This document shows, piece by piece, positions 25,674 to 33,657 of a stretch of 64,000 bases of DNA. The stretch comes from G965220205 sp965220205 (GTDB lineage Bacteria; Chloroflexota; Dehalococcoidia; Lucifugimonadales; Australimonadaceae): positions 2,108,001 through 2,172,000 of the forward strand of contig OZ244812.1 of NCBI GenBank assembly GCA_965220205.1, read 5' to 3'. Position 1 is the first letter of the stretch; the number at the start of each line of letters is the position of its first letter. Both the position numbers and the translations under genes were made by a program. The notes below the pieces were generated by a model that was not told the DNA's origin, searched no databases, and saw nothing but the letters and a program-made list of their open reading frames with translations.

Positions 25674-26250
25674 CTAACGATGAGTTGACCGAACCGCTTG
25701 TTAGACTCGCCTGGGTAATCATCGGCGGCCTCTTGGCGTACAAGGTCTACGCCAACCGGCCAACCGCAGAGCCGTACGCAGACGGAAAGCGCACTTTGTC
25801 GACCAACCGGGCGGTCTCGCTCGCCCTCCTGCTCTTGCCAGCGAGCTCCTGGGCCGGTCGCGCCACCGTCGACATCATCCTCTACAACGAGTTCGGAACG
25901 TCCGCGGTCAAGTTCGCACTCGCGGCCGTCCTAGTCGGAATCGCCGCCATCGTCTACGCAAGACGGCCTGTCCATTGGTTCGACGAGGAACGGCGTCGCC
26001 GTCGGCGTGAGAACAACCAAGGGCCGCCCCCTCCCCTTCCGAGAGACGCCGAAGCGATGCTTCGCCTCGACAATCCCCCGAACAGACGCATGCGCTGATC
26101 GCGGTGAAGTCCTGTTCCCACTCCTTGAGAGTGGGGGCGACACCCCCCACGGCCGTCCTTGTTATTGACGTCGTTACTGTGACATCGTGTCGTTGTATCT
26201 ATGACGCTTCGCGCCTAGACTGATACCTACAGCGCATAAGCGGGGGACGA

Positions 26251-26287
26251 GCCCCCGGCGCTCCTTCGAAGGAAGGACGCTGGGGGC
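26251..26287 (+). terminator. Strong hairpin upstream of the prohead protease
   Basis: The outer stem CCCCCGGCG pairs with CGCTGGGGG around an inner palindrome, TCCTTCGAAGGA. It is followed by CTTTGTC, a poor T-tract. It may end transcription from the membrane-protein gene, or act as a leader structure of the protease gene 90 bases downstream. Confidence 0.5.
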
Positions 26288-26379
26288 TTTGTCGTGAGGG
26301 CCCGCCGCAAGGGACGCCCCGGCGGTCGTCTCTTCTCATCCGAGGCGTTGTTCAAGGTGCTGTTCGAGGGGAGGCGTGC

Positions 26380-27075
26380 ATGAGCACAACGGAGACCGAG
26401 ACCGGGACCGACGGCGCGCGGTGGAGTCGAGACGTTTGGGAACGTGAGCGACTGCTCGAGTCGCTCGAATCGTACCGGCGCGGCCTGGCGGACGCGCCGA
26501 CGGTGCAGAAGCACGCAGTAGGCCAGGCGCTCGTCCCGAACACCGACCGTCCGCTGACGTTCGTCGCGTCCGACGAGGCGGAGGACCGCCTGGGCGACAT
26601 CGTCCGGGCCGGCGGGTGGGACCTGGACGCGTACAAGCGCAACCCCGTCTTCCTGTGGGCCCACGACTACACGCGGACGCCGATCGGGCGCAGCGACTGG
26701 GTCGGCGTCGAGGACGGGCGGCTGCTGGCGACGGTGGGATTCGCTCCCACGGCGTTCGCGCAGGAAGTGGAGACGTTGTACCGCCACCGTTTCCTGCGGG
26801 CCGTGAGCGTGGGGTTCCGCCCCCAGGCGTTCACGTTCCGCAAGGGGCGCAACGGGGGCCTCGACGGGGTGGAGTACTCGAAGCAGGAGCTGTTGGAGGT
26901 CAGCGCCGTGCCGGTGCCGGCCAACCCGCGGACGCTGGCCAAGGCGCTCGAAGGGGGTCTGGCCGTGCCGCGACTGCGGCCGCTGTTCACGCCCGGCGGC
27001 GGCGAGGAGGTGTGCGAGGACGCCGCGGCGGAGGTGATCGCGGGGCTGCGCCAGCTGCGCGCGAGCCTGGCGTAG
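26380..27075 (+). CDS. HK97-type prohead protease
   Basis: A 231-aa serine protease of the U35/S78 type that cleaves the scaffold part of the major capsid protein during head maturation. Catalytic-region residues are H95 in FLWAHDYTRTPIG, S143 in FLRAVSVGFRP and E173 in LLEVSAVPVPANP. The start ATG at 26380 follows GGGGAGG. The protein looks complete. It lies directly before the capsid gene, as in HK97-like phages and gene transfer agents. Confidence 0.93.
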   Translation: MSTTETETGTDGARWSRDVWERERLLESLESYRRGLADAPTVQKHAVGQALVPNTDRPLTFVASDEAEDRLGDIVRAGGWDLDAYKRNPVFLWAHDYTRTPIGRSDWVGVEDGRLLATVGFAPTAFAQEVETLYRHRFLRAVSVGFRPQAFTFRKGRNGGLDGVEYSKQELLEVSAVPVPANPRTLAKALEGGLAVPRLRPLFTPGGGEEVCEDAAAEVIAGLRQLRASLA

Positions 27076-27191
27076 GGAGCGGCTCTCGTTGGCGCCGACT
27101 CGGCGGGCAGGCGGACCGAGTGGACGAAGCGAAGAGAACGGAAGGAAGAGCACGGAAGAATGAAGAGGGAAGAAGGGAAGAAGGAGGCCCG

Positions 27192-28517
27192 ATGCCAGGC
27201 GTAGCGGAGATACAGCGAGAGATAGCGCAGACCCAATCCTTCGTGCAGGAGCGGCTCGACCCGATGCGGCGGGAGGTCGGTCTGTTGCGCGAGGAGCAGG
27301 AGCGGCTGGCGGGCGAGGTCCGCACGCTGCTTGCCCAGCAGCGGAGCGAGCGCCGCGACGCGGTGCTGAGCCGAGCGTCCAACGACCGTGTGCGCGTGCG
27401 CGGCGGACAGCTCGACGGCTTCGACATGGTCGACCTCGCGATCATGCGCAGCCTGTTGACCGCGCAGCAGGCCCGGCCGCAGGACTACGACTCGCGCGCG
27501 TTGCAGGCGTGGGAGCAGAGCGTGCAGCGCGCCATGGACTCGACGACCGCGGGCGCCGGCGACGAGCTGGTGGGCCGCGAGGAGGCGCGGCAGCTCTGGG
27601 CCGACGTCAACGTGGAGACGGCCGTCGCCTCGCTGTTCGAGACCGTGACGATGCCCAGCAACCCGTTCGACATCCCGCTCCAGTTGGGCGACGTCAACTG
27701 GTACCCGGGGACCGCCAATGTCGCGGTCTCCTCGACCAACCTCTCGACGGCGAAGCAGACGCTGACGGCCTACGAGCTCGTCGGCATGGTGCCCTGGGCC
27801 TACGAGCTGGACGAGGACGCGGTGATCGCGATGATGGCGGAGGTCCGGGCGACGCTGCTGCGCAACTCGGCCCAAGTGCTCGACGACATCGTCCTCAACG
27901 CGGACACGTCGCTCACCGGGAACATCAACTACGACGGGACCGCGCTCACCGCCACGACTGTGGGCCACGCCCACTACCTCGTCGGGTTCGACGGTCTGGT
28001 CCACCTGCCGTTGGTCGACAACACGGCTATGCGCAACGACCACAACGCGGCCGTCTCCGCCGATATGTTCAACGAGCTCAGGCGCAAGCTGGGCAAGTAC
28101 GGTCTACGCCCATCGGAGCTTGCGTTCGTGACGGACGTCAACACGTTCATCGCGGTCCAGAGCATCACCGAGTTCCAGACCGTGGACAAGCTCGGCACCA
28201 ACGCCACGCTGCTGACGGGCCAGCTCGGCTCGGTCGAGGGCGTCCCCGTGGTCGTGTCGGAGCAGATGGCGCTCGCGGACGCCGACGGCAAGGTCACGGC
28301 GGCAGGGAACGTGGCCAGCACGGGCCGCCTGCTGCTGGTCAACCGGACGCAATGGCGCAAGGGCTTCAAGCGGGAGCTGCTCATCGAGACGGAACGCGAC
28401 GTGCAGCGGCGGCAAAACGTGATGGTGGTGAGCATGCGCGTGGCGTTCGCCGAGCGCACCGGGTCGCGGACATCCGCCGCCCACACCGCGCTGCAGTTCA
28501 ACATCACGGGCGTGTAG
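27192..28517 (+). CDS. Major capsid protein (HK97 fold)
   Basis: A 441-aa protein. An N-terminal coiled coil (about residues 5-60, QERLDPMRREVGLLREEQERLAGEVRTLL) corresponds to the delta/scaffold domain removed by the protease. The following HK97 region has the N-arm and E-loop (LFETVTMPSNPFDIPL...VSSTNLSTAKQTLTAYELVGMVPWAYEL), the spine helix MFNELRRKLGKYGL and the A-domain ending RLLLVNRTQWRKGFKRELLIE. The start ATG at 27192 has AAGGAGG at 27181-27187. It is intact. Confidence 0.92.
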   Translation: MPGVAEIQREIAQTQSFVQERLDPMRREVGLLREEQERLAGEVRTLLAQQRSERRDAVLSRASNDRVRVRGGQLDGFDMVDLAIMRSLLTAQQARPQDYDSRALQAWEQSVQRAMDSTTAGAGDELVGREEARQLWADVNVETAVASLFETVTMPSNPFDIPLQLGDVNWYPGTANVAVSSTNLSTAKQTLTAYELVGMVPWAYELDEDAVIAMMAEVRATLLRNSAQVLDDIVLNADTSLTGNINYDGTALTATTVGHAHYLVGFDGLVHLPLVDNTAMRNDHNAAVSADMFNELRRKLGKYGLRPSELAFVTDVNTFIAVQSITEFQTVDKLGTNATLLTGQLGSVEGVPVVVSEQMALADADGKVTAAGNVASTGRLLLVNRTQWRKGFKRELLIETERDVQRRQNVMVVSMRVAFAERTGSRTSAAHTALQFNITGV

Positions 28518-28522
28518 GAGTG

Positions 28523-28557
28523 GCCGCAGGGGCGCCTCACGAGAGGCGCCCCGCGGC
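28523..28557 (+). promoter_or_regulatory. Very strong hairpin after the major capsid gene
   Basis: GCCGC-A-GGGGCGCCTC, loop ACGA, GAGGCGCCCC-GCGGC: 15 base pairs with one bulged A, five bases after the capsid stop codon. No T-tract follows. It may stabilise the capsid mRNA 3' end or partly attenuate transcription into the downstream head genes. Confidence 0.6.
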
Positions 28558-28610
28558 AACGGTGTGGCTCGTACGAAACGACAACGAACGGACAAGAGGA
28601 GGCAACTCTC

Positions 28611-29054
28611 ATGGCAGACCCTCAGCGGGATGCTCCCATCGGCGAGATTCTGACGGCGTTGTTCCCGGCGTCCGGGACGGCGGTGCTTCCCAAGGCGGCG
28701 AAGGCGCCGCTGGCCCAGACAGCGGGCAACGCGGGCGTGCTCTCGTGGCAGAACCCGGAGCCGGTCGCGGTGCTGGCGGCGGTGGTGATCGACGTCACCG
28801 CGGCCGCGGCAGGCCAGACAGCGGACGTCGGCGTCGACAAGGACGGCGCGGGCTCCAGCGACAACCTGCTCGACGGCGTGTCCCTGGCGAAGATTGGCGC
28901 TCTGTCGAGCTTCGCCAACTCCGGCACGCACGGCGCCGCCTTCCGCAAGGTCGACGCCCGTGGCGGCTCGCGCGACTACATCACGGCGACGGCCAGCGCC
29001 GATCCGTCCGCGCTGGCCGGCAACGCCTACGTCATCTATGTCCCCGTCACCTGA
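28611..29054 (+). CDS. Probable capsid decoration/head-fibre-like protein
   Basis: A 147-aa protein right after the capsid gene, rich in Ala, Gly and Val. The region VAVLAAVVIDVTAAAAGQTADVGVDKDG with a later NAYVIYVPVT looks like a beta-barrel domain seen in phage head-decoration or fibre proteins. The assignment rests on position and style only. The ATG at 28611 has AGAGGAGG about 9 bases upstream. No membrane segment is convincing. Confidence 0.55.
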   Translation: MADPQRDAPIGEILTALFPASGTAVLPKAAKAPLAQTAGNAGVLSWQNPEPVAVLAAVVIDVTAAAAGQTADVGVDKDGAGSSDNLLDGVSLAKIGALSSFANSGTHGAAFRKVDARGGSRDYITATASADPSALAGNAYVIYVPVT

Positions 29055-29101
29055 AGGGCCGGCAGCCCGAGAGCCGGTCGACCATAGAGAGAGGAGGGTC
29101 C

Positions 29102-29575
29102 ATGCCCACGACACCACCGTTCAGACGCGCCGCGCGGTCCGACTACGCGCCGAGCGTGCGCCCCCGGACCGCGGGGCCGGACGGTCAGCCGCAACTGACG
29201 CCGGGCTACCTGTCGGACCTGTCCGACACGAAGTTCCTGTATGTCTTCAGCGCTGGCCGGATAACCAGGCGCGCGACGCTGGCGACGCCCTCCAGCGGCA
29301 TGCGCCTGAGGGTCATACGCGTCGCGGTCCATCAACTAGTCTCGGACGGGGTGCACTACGCGGAGCTCTACTTTGGCGCCGGCGTAAACATCTCCATCCA
29401 CCCCGACAAAGCCATCGACTTCATCCGGGTCCCCGACCAGGGCGAAGGGTCGTCCCGGTCGTGGGGCCGTGGCCGCGGACCCGTGGGGCAGCGGAACGAA
29501 GTGCTGAGCATGAGGTGGACGTTCGCGCCCGACGCCTCGCACCGCGTCATCGTCGAGTACACGGAGGAGAGATAG
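29102..29575 (+). CDS. Capsid-module protein, unknown (head-completion candidate)
   Basis: A 157-aa beta-rich protein (FLYVFSAGRITRRATL, RLRVIRVAVHQLVSDGVHYAELYFGAGVNI) with a Gly/Arg/Ser loop (GSSRSWGRGRGP) and a C-terminal strand SHRVIVEYTEE. I do not recognise the family. It starts at the ATG at 29102 with GAGGAGGG just upstream, and its stop is one base before the next start. In HK97-like modules genes here encode decoration or head-completion proteins. Confidence 0.6.
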   Translation: MPTTPPFRRAARSDYAPSVRPRTAGPDGQPQLTPGYLSDLSDTKFLYVFSAGRITRRATLATPSSGMRLRVIRVAVHQLVSDGVHYAELYFGAGVNISIHPDKAIDFIRVPDQGEGSSRSWGRGRGPVGQRNEVLSMRWTFAPDASHRVIVEYTEER

Positions 29576-29576
29576 C

Positions 29577-30395
29577 ATGGCGCGCGAAGCATACCGGTCC
29601 CTCTATGGCGACCTCGCCAAGCTCAAGGGCGCGTCGCTGCTCGACGGCCCCGCGGACGACTCGGCGAACGACGACGCGCTGTTCCAGCTGCTGCTGGCCG
29701 TGTCGGCGCATGTGGACAGCCTCTGCAACCGTCACTTCTACCCGCTGACGGAGACGCGCCGCTTCGACGGCACGGCCGAGGCGCAGCTCGCTGTCCCCGA
29801 CCTCATCTCGGTCTCGAGCCTCAGGTCGGACGATGACGACGACGGGATATACGAGACGACGTGGGCCGACGCGGACTACGAGCTCACGCCCCAGAACGCG
29901 GCCCCGACGGCGCACTGGGGCGCTCCGCACCAGGCGCTCCGGGTGCGCTCGCACGGGGCCAAGCAACAGTTCCAACGAGGCCATAGCCGCTACGAGATCG
30001 CGGCGGTCTGGGGCTACCGCTTCCACCGGGAGCCGTCGGGCTCCCTGCTCGCCGCTGCGGTCTCCGACGCGGCGACGTCCGTGCAGGTCGATTCAGGCGC
30101 GGACTTCGCGCCCGGCCAGACTATCGTGATCGAGTCGGAGCAACTCTTGGTTACGGCGATTTCGAGCAACGCCTTGCAGGCGACCCGCGGCCTCAACGGG
30201 ACGACTGCCGCCGCCCATGCGAACGACAGGGCGGTGGACATCCTGCGATGGCCCGCTCCCGTGGAACGCGCGGCGCTGATCAACGCTGCCCGCATCTGGG
30301 CGAGGGCGCCCGCGTTCGAGCCGTTCTATGTGGACGTCGACCTCGACACGGATGTCCGCCTGCTGCTCGAACCCTACCGCAGAATGCCCGGGTAG
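29577..30395 (+). CDS. Phage head-tail connector-like protein (gp6 type)
   Basis: A 272-aa protein. The N-terminal helices (LLAVSAHVDSLCNRHFYPLTETRRFDG) and the C-terminal VERAALINAARIWAR fit the HK97 gp6-type connector, which docks onto the portal ring. A middle insertion of about 65 residues (VSDAATSVQVDSGADFAPGQTIVIESEQLLVTAIS) looks like a small beta domain. It starts one base after the previous stop. If functional, the head would be closable, but no tail gene follows. Confidence 0.7.
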   Translation: MAREAYRSLYGDLAKLKGASLLDGPADDSANDDALFQLLLAVSAHVDSLCNRHFYPLTETRRFDGTAEAQLAVPDLISVSSLRSDDDDDGIYETTWADADYELTPQNAAPTAHWGAPHQALRVRSHGAKQQFQRGHSRYEIAAVWGYRFHREPSGSLLAAAVSDAATSVQVDSGADFAPGQTIVIESEQLLVTAISSNALQATRGLNGTTAAAHANDRAVDILRWPAPVERAALINAARIWARAPAFEPFYVDVDLDTDVRLLLEPYRRMPG

Positions 30396-30398
30396 GCT

Positions 30399-30707
30399 GT
30401 GACGACGCACACGCAACGAGAACGGCTCGCGTCGCTGGAAGCGCGACAGCTGGGCCACGACCGCGAACACGGGCTGGTGGACCGCGTGTGGTCGGCGAAG
30501 CTGGACGCCATCGACGCGCGGGTTCGGAGCATCGAGCGCATCCTGCTGGAGGTCCCCATCCACGGCCGGCCCAACGAATCGCAGGCGGCGGGAAGGCTGC
30601 GTCTGTCGAAGCGGGACGTGGGGGTGATGAGCGGCAGCGCCGCCGCGGCGTCGGCGGGGTGGTGGTTGGTGGAGGCGGCGATGTGGCTGCTGGGGGGCGG
30701 CGGCTAA
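30399..30707 (+). CDS. Small protein with C-terminal membrane segment
   Basis: A 102-aa protein beginning at the GTG at 30399, three bases behind the connector gene. The N-terminal two thirds are helical and charged (RERLASLEARQLGHDREHGLVDRVWSAKLDAIDARVRSIERIL), probably a coiled coil. The C-terminus (SAAAASAGWWLVEAAMWLLGG) is hydrophobic and could span a membrane. It is the last gene of the capsid module. A membrane-anchoring or holin-like role is only a guess. Confidence 0.55.
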   Translation: MTTHTQRERLASLEARQLGHDREHGLVDRVWSAKLDAIDARVRSIERILLEVPIHGRPNESQAAGRLRLSKRDVGVMSGSAAAASAGWWLVEAAMWLLGGGG

Positions 30708-31051
30708 CCCACCTCCGCGCCGGCCTCCAGCAGCAGGCACGGCTCGCCCCACTGGGCCGCGTCCGCCAGGTCCCACGGGGCGTCCGACTCCTCCGGCCTC
30801 AGCCGTATGCCTTCGTCCCCGCCATAGACGAGGAGCGCGACGCCGTCGCCGGAGTCCCACACCCTGGCCGCGTACGCCGGGCACGGGCCGCCGGCGCCCC
30901 AGCCCGTGACGGCGCACGGGCCGTCGGCGCCGTCGCGCCGGAACGTGACCAGGCGGCGCACCTCCCGGGGCTCCTCCCGCGCGTCAAAGACGCGCGTCAA
31001 CGGCAGCTCCGTGTTCTCGCAGGGCTCGACGTCAACCTCGATGCGGGGCAT
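30704..31051 (-). CDS. Hypothetical protein, convergent with the capsid module
   Basis: A 115-aa protein I do not recognise. It is beta-rich and acidic (RIEVDVEPCENTELPLTRVF, VTFRRDGADGPCAVTGWGAGG, DGVALLVYGGDEGIRL, CLLLEAGAEV). Its stop overlaps that of the opposite gene in a shared CTAA at 30704-30707. There is no signal peptide or membrane segment. It may mark the right border of the capsid module. Confidence 0.5.
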   Translation of the reverse strand: MPRIEVDVEPCENTELPLTRVFDAREEPREVRRLVTFRRDGADGPCAVTGWGAGGPCPAYAARVWDSGDGVALLVYGGDEGIRLRPEESDAPWDLADAAQWGEPCLLLEAGAEVG

Positions 31052-31129
31052 GGGCGGATTGTACTACGGGGGGTCATTCCGAAGGCATGGCCGAGCGCTG
31101 CTTCCCACGGCGCGGTGTACCATAGCCCC

Positions 31130-31891
31130 ATGTCCAACCCAGTAACCCTATACGGCATCGACGGTCTGCCCGAGGTGCGCGCGGGCGACGACTTGCCGGG
31201 ACTGCTGCTCGACGCGGCCGGACGCCAGGGCGTCGGGCTCGAAGACGACGACGTGCTGGTCGTCACGCAGAAGGTAGTCTCCAAGGCCGAGGGGCGGGTC
31301 GTCGACCTGCGCGGCGTCGCGCCGTCGGCGCTGGCGGTCGAGTTCGCCGCGCAGTGGGAGAAGGACGCGCGGGCAGTCGAGGCGGCGCTCCGGGAGGCGG
31401 TCCGCGTCGTCCGCATGGACCGCGGCGTGCTAATCACCGAAACGCGTCACGGGTTCGTCTGCGCGAACTCGGGCGTGGACGCCTCGAACGTCGGCACGGG
31501 CAGCCAGGACCACGTCGTCCTGCTGCCGGAGGACCCGGACGCCTCCGCCGGCCGCATCCGGGACGCCGTGCGCGAACGTTCGGGAGCGGCTATCGCGGTC
31601 ATCATCTCCGACACGTTCGGGAGGGCGTGGCGGGAGGGGGCGGGCAACGTCGCCATCGGGTGCGCCGGCATCGCGCCGCTGTGGGACTACCGGGGCCTGC
31701 GCGACAGCGACGGCCGTGAGCTGCAGTCGACGACGATCGCGGTGGCGGACGAGATCGCGGCGGCGGCGGAGCTCGTCACGAACAAGCTCACGCGCGTCCC
31801 CGCGGCCATCGTTCGCGGGTACCCGTACGCCCCGAGCGAGGACGGCGTCGGCCCGCTCATCCGCGCACGCGACAAGGACTTGTTTCGGTAA
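31130..31891 (+). CDS. cofE: Coenzyme F420-0:L-glutamate ligase
   Basis: A 253-aa protein. CofE adds gamma-linked glutamates to F420-0. Family marks are DDVLVVTQKVVSKAEGRVVDL (substrate and metal region), TRHGFVCANSGVDASNV, VIISDTFGRAWREGAGNVAIG and the C-terminal DEIAAAAELV with RGYPYAP. The ATG at 31130 lacks a Shine-Dalgarno; TACCAT lies 6 bases upstream, so a leaderless mRNA is possible. Other F420 genes are not in the window. It implies F420-dependent redox enzymes in this organism. Confidence 0.93.
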   Translation: MSNPVTLYGIDGLPEVRAGDDLPGLLLDAAGRQGVGLEDDDVLVVTQKVVSKAEGRVVDLRGVAPSALAVEFAAQWEKDARAVEAALREAVRVVRMDRGVLITETRHGFVCANSGVDASNVGTGSQDHVVLLPEDPDASAGRIRDAVRERSGAAIAVIISDTFGRAWREGAGNVAIGCAGIAPLWDYRGLRDSDGRELQSTTIAVADEIAAAAELVTNKLTRVPAAIVRGYPYAPSEDGVGPLIRARDKDLFR

Positions 31892-32061
31892 CCCGCCCGA
31901 ATCGGACGACGGCGCGATGTCGTGCTTGCACCGTAGTGGTCAGTGGCCCGGGGCCTCACGCAGCCGGCGTGGCGGCTACCCACCGACCCGCCGTCGACGC
32001 CAACCCTAACCGCGATTGACCGCCTGTTCGGCGGGGTGCTAGCCTGATTGGGTGCGCGAAT

Positions 32062-32155
32062 ACGCACCGGGAGCTGGGTGTGGCCTGGCTGAGAGGCCCC
32101 GCGAGTACGGGGCGACCGGCTACCTGATCTGGGTAATGCCAGCGGAGGGACGCGA
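32062..32155 (+). promoter_or_regulatory. TPP riboswitch (thi box)
   Basis: It shows the conserved thi-box elements GGGAGC at 32069-32074, GGCTGAGA at about 32087-32094 and the long 3' element CTGATCTGGGTAATGCCAGC at 32124-32143 with GGAGGGA behind. It lies about 55 bases upstream of thiG and is followed at once by an intrinsic terminator, so binding of thiamine diphosphate probably stops transcription. A small hairpin GGTGCG/CGCACC lies just 5' at 32051-32067. Confidence 0.95.
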
Positions 32156-32158
32156 GAC

Positions 32159-32189
32159 GGCCACCGTTCCTCCGGCGGTGGCCTTTTTT
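32159..32189 (+). terminator. Riboswitch-controlled intrinsic terminator
   Basis: Stem GGCCACCG (32159-32166) with CGGTGGCC (32176-32183), then TTTTTT (32184-32189), placed between the TPP riboswitch and thiG. Confidence 0.93.
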
Positions 32190-32209
32190 CGTCAGGCGGA
32201 AGGGGCGCG

Positions 32210-32995
32210 ATGAGCGACGATGTGCTGCGTATAGGAGAGTTCACGTTCCGCTCGCGACTGATCGCGGGCACCGGGCGGCACCGCAGCACGGCGGAGATGA
32301 TGGCGTCGCTGGAGGCGTCGGGCGCTGAGGTGGTCACGGTGGCGATACGCCGGCTCAACCTCGACAACCCGAGCGAGCCGACGATCCTCGACGCGCTGGC
32401 CCCGTCGCGTTACACCGTGCTGCCGAACACCGCAGGGTGCGCCACCGTCGAGGATGCGCTCATGACGGCGCGCCTCGCGCGCTCGATGGGCCTGCCCAAC
32501 TGGGTGAAGCTCGAGATTATCCCCGATTCCAAGTACCTCCTGCCCGACCCGATTGGGACGCTCGACGCGGCGCAGGCGCTCATCGCCGACGGGTTCACGG
32601 TGCTGCCGTACATCCACGCCGACCCGGTGCTCGCCAAGCGGCTGCAGGAGGCCGGATGCGCAACGGTCATGCCGCTCGGCTCCGCCATCGGCTCCGGACG
32701 CGGGATCCACACGGCCGATGAGATCGAGATCATCATCGAGCAGGCCACCGTCCCGGTCGTCGTCGACGCGGGCCTGGCGGTGCCGTCGGACGCCTCGCAG
32801 GCGATGGAGATGGGAGCGTCGGCGGTGCTGGTCAACACCGCGATCGCGCGCGCCGCGTCCCCGGTCCTCATGGCCGAGGCCTTCAGGCTTGGCGTGGAGG
32901 CGGGACGCAAAGCCTACCTGGCGGGACGCATCGAACGACAGCAGTACGCGCAGGCCAGCAGCCCGCTCGAGGGCGTCATCCGAGCGTCGTCGTGA
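32210..32995 (+). CDS. thiG: Thiazole synthase
   Basis: A 261-aa TIM-barrel enzyme that forms the thiazole phosphate of thiamine from deoxyxylulose 5-phosphate, dehydroglycine and ThiS thiocarboxylate. Family marks are FRSRLIAGTG, VVTVAIRRLN, the Schiff-base Lys K100 in NWVKLEII, VMPLGSAIGSGRG and AVLVNTAIARA. The ATG at 32210 follows GGAAGGGG. It is controlled by the TPP riboswitch upstream and overlaps thiE by four bases. Confidence 0.97.
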   Translation: MSDDVLRIGEFTFRSRLIAGTGRHRSTAEMMASLEASGAEVVTVAIRRLNLDNPSEPTILDALAPSRYTVLPNTAGCATVEDALMTARLARSMGLPNWVKLEIIPDSKYLLPDPIGTLDAAQALIADGFTVLPYIHADPVLAKRLQEAGCATVMPLGSAIGSGRGIHTADEIEIIIEQATVPVVVDAGLAVPSDASQAMEMGASAVLVNTAIARAASPVLMAEAFRLGVEAGRKAYLAGRIERQQYAQASSPLEGVIRASS

Positions 32996-33657
32996 CCTCG
33001 CCGCAACGCGAGCTCCCCTTGCCTATCGTCGCCGTCGTCACCGACCGGGGCCTGTTCTCCGGGTTGCCCGAGCTGTACGAGGCGGTTGAGGCGGCGGTCG
33101 CGGGCGGAGCGAACCTCGTGCAGCTCCGCGAGAAGGACCTGCCGGACGCCCAACAGCTCACCATGGCCCGCCGGCTGCGGGAGATTACCGCTGGGCGCGC
33201 CCTGCTGCTGGTCAACGACAGCGTCAGCGTCGCTCAGGCGGCAGGAGCCGACGGCGTGCAGCTCGCAGAGGCGTCCCGCTCGGTGAGCGACGCCCGTAGC
33301 CGGGCCGGAGGCGCGCCGCTGATCATCGGCCGCTCGGTGCACAACGACGCGGGGGCCTGGGAGGCGTCGCGGGACGGGGCCGATGTGCTGGTCGCGGGCG
33401 CGGTGTTCGAGTCCGCGACGCACCCGGAGCAACAGCCCGCGGGCCCGGAGCTCATCAGCGAGCTTACGGAGCTGGTCTCGACGCCGGTACTGGGGATCGG
33501 CGGCGTCACGCATGAGAATGCGGAGCAGGTCATCAACGCGGGCGCCTCTGGCGTCGCGGTAATCCGCGGCGTCCTCGGGGCCGCCGACCCCGAATCAGCC
33601 GCGCGCGAGCTACGCGACGCGGTGTACGCCGCGTGGAGTCTCAGGCAGGCTCGATAG
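32992..33657 (+). CDS. thiE: Thiamine-phosphate synthase
   Basis: A 221-aa TIM-barrel protein. ThiE joins the pyrimidine and thiazole phosphates. It has LVQLREKDLPDAQQL (substrate Arg/Lys region), LLLVNDSVSVAQAAGADGVQL, a variant of the phosphate site (VLVAGAVFESATHPEQQP) and VLGIGGVTHENAEQVINAGASGVAVI. It starts at the GTG at 32992 inside the end of thiG. The stop overlaps the ThiS start. Confidence 0.95.
   Translation: MTSPQRELPLPIVAVVTDRGLFSGLPELYEAVEAAVAGGANLVQLREKDLPDAQQLTMARRLREITAGRALLLVNDSVSVAQAAGADGVQLAEASRSVSDARSRAGGAPLIIGRSVHNDAGAWEASRDGADVLVAGAVFESATHPEQQPAGPELISELTELVSTPVLGIGGVTHENAEQVINAGASGVAVIRGVLGAADPESAARELRDAVYAAWSLRQAR

Larger units (their letters stand above)
24395..26098 (+). 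pseudogene. Small membrane-protein gene interrupted by an IS5 element
   Basis: The gene starts at the ATG at 24395 (GGAGGA at 24384-24389) and reads MSPGRLAAIGMIAALMGFVA to 24480. It is then broken by the IS at 24481-25673. Removing the IS and one CTAA copy joins the codons exactly (..RDLA-NDELTEPL..) and gives a full frame to 26098. The restored protein of about 167 aa has three or four membrane segments (GMIAALMGFVAFGIA; LAWVIIGGLLAYKVY; VSLALLLLPASSWAG; VKFALAAVLVGIAAIVY) and a basic, Pro-rich cytoplasmic tail. I do not recognise the family. As it stands the gene is disrupted. Confidence 0.85.

Noticed and set aside
27509..29575. A 688-codon open frame overlapping the capsid gene
   Set aside because: It is a shifted frame of high-GC coding DNA, rich in Arg/Gly/Ala. 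Only its last 157 codons (from 29102) have a ribosome site and lie outside another gene.
20413..30707. Integrase or attachment sites for the capsid module
   Set aside because: No recombinase gene lies in or near the module, and I found no direct repeat at its borders.
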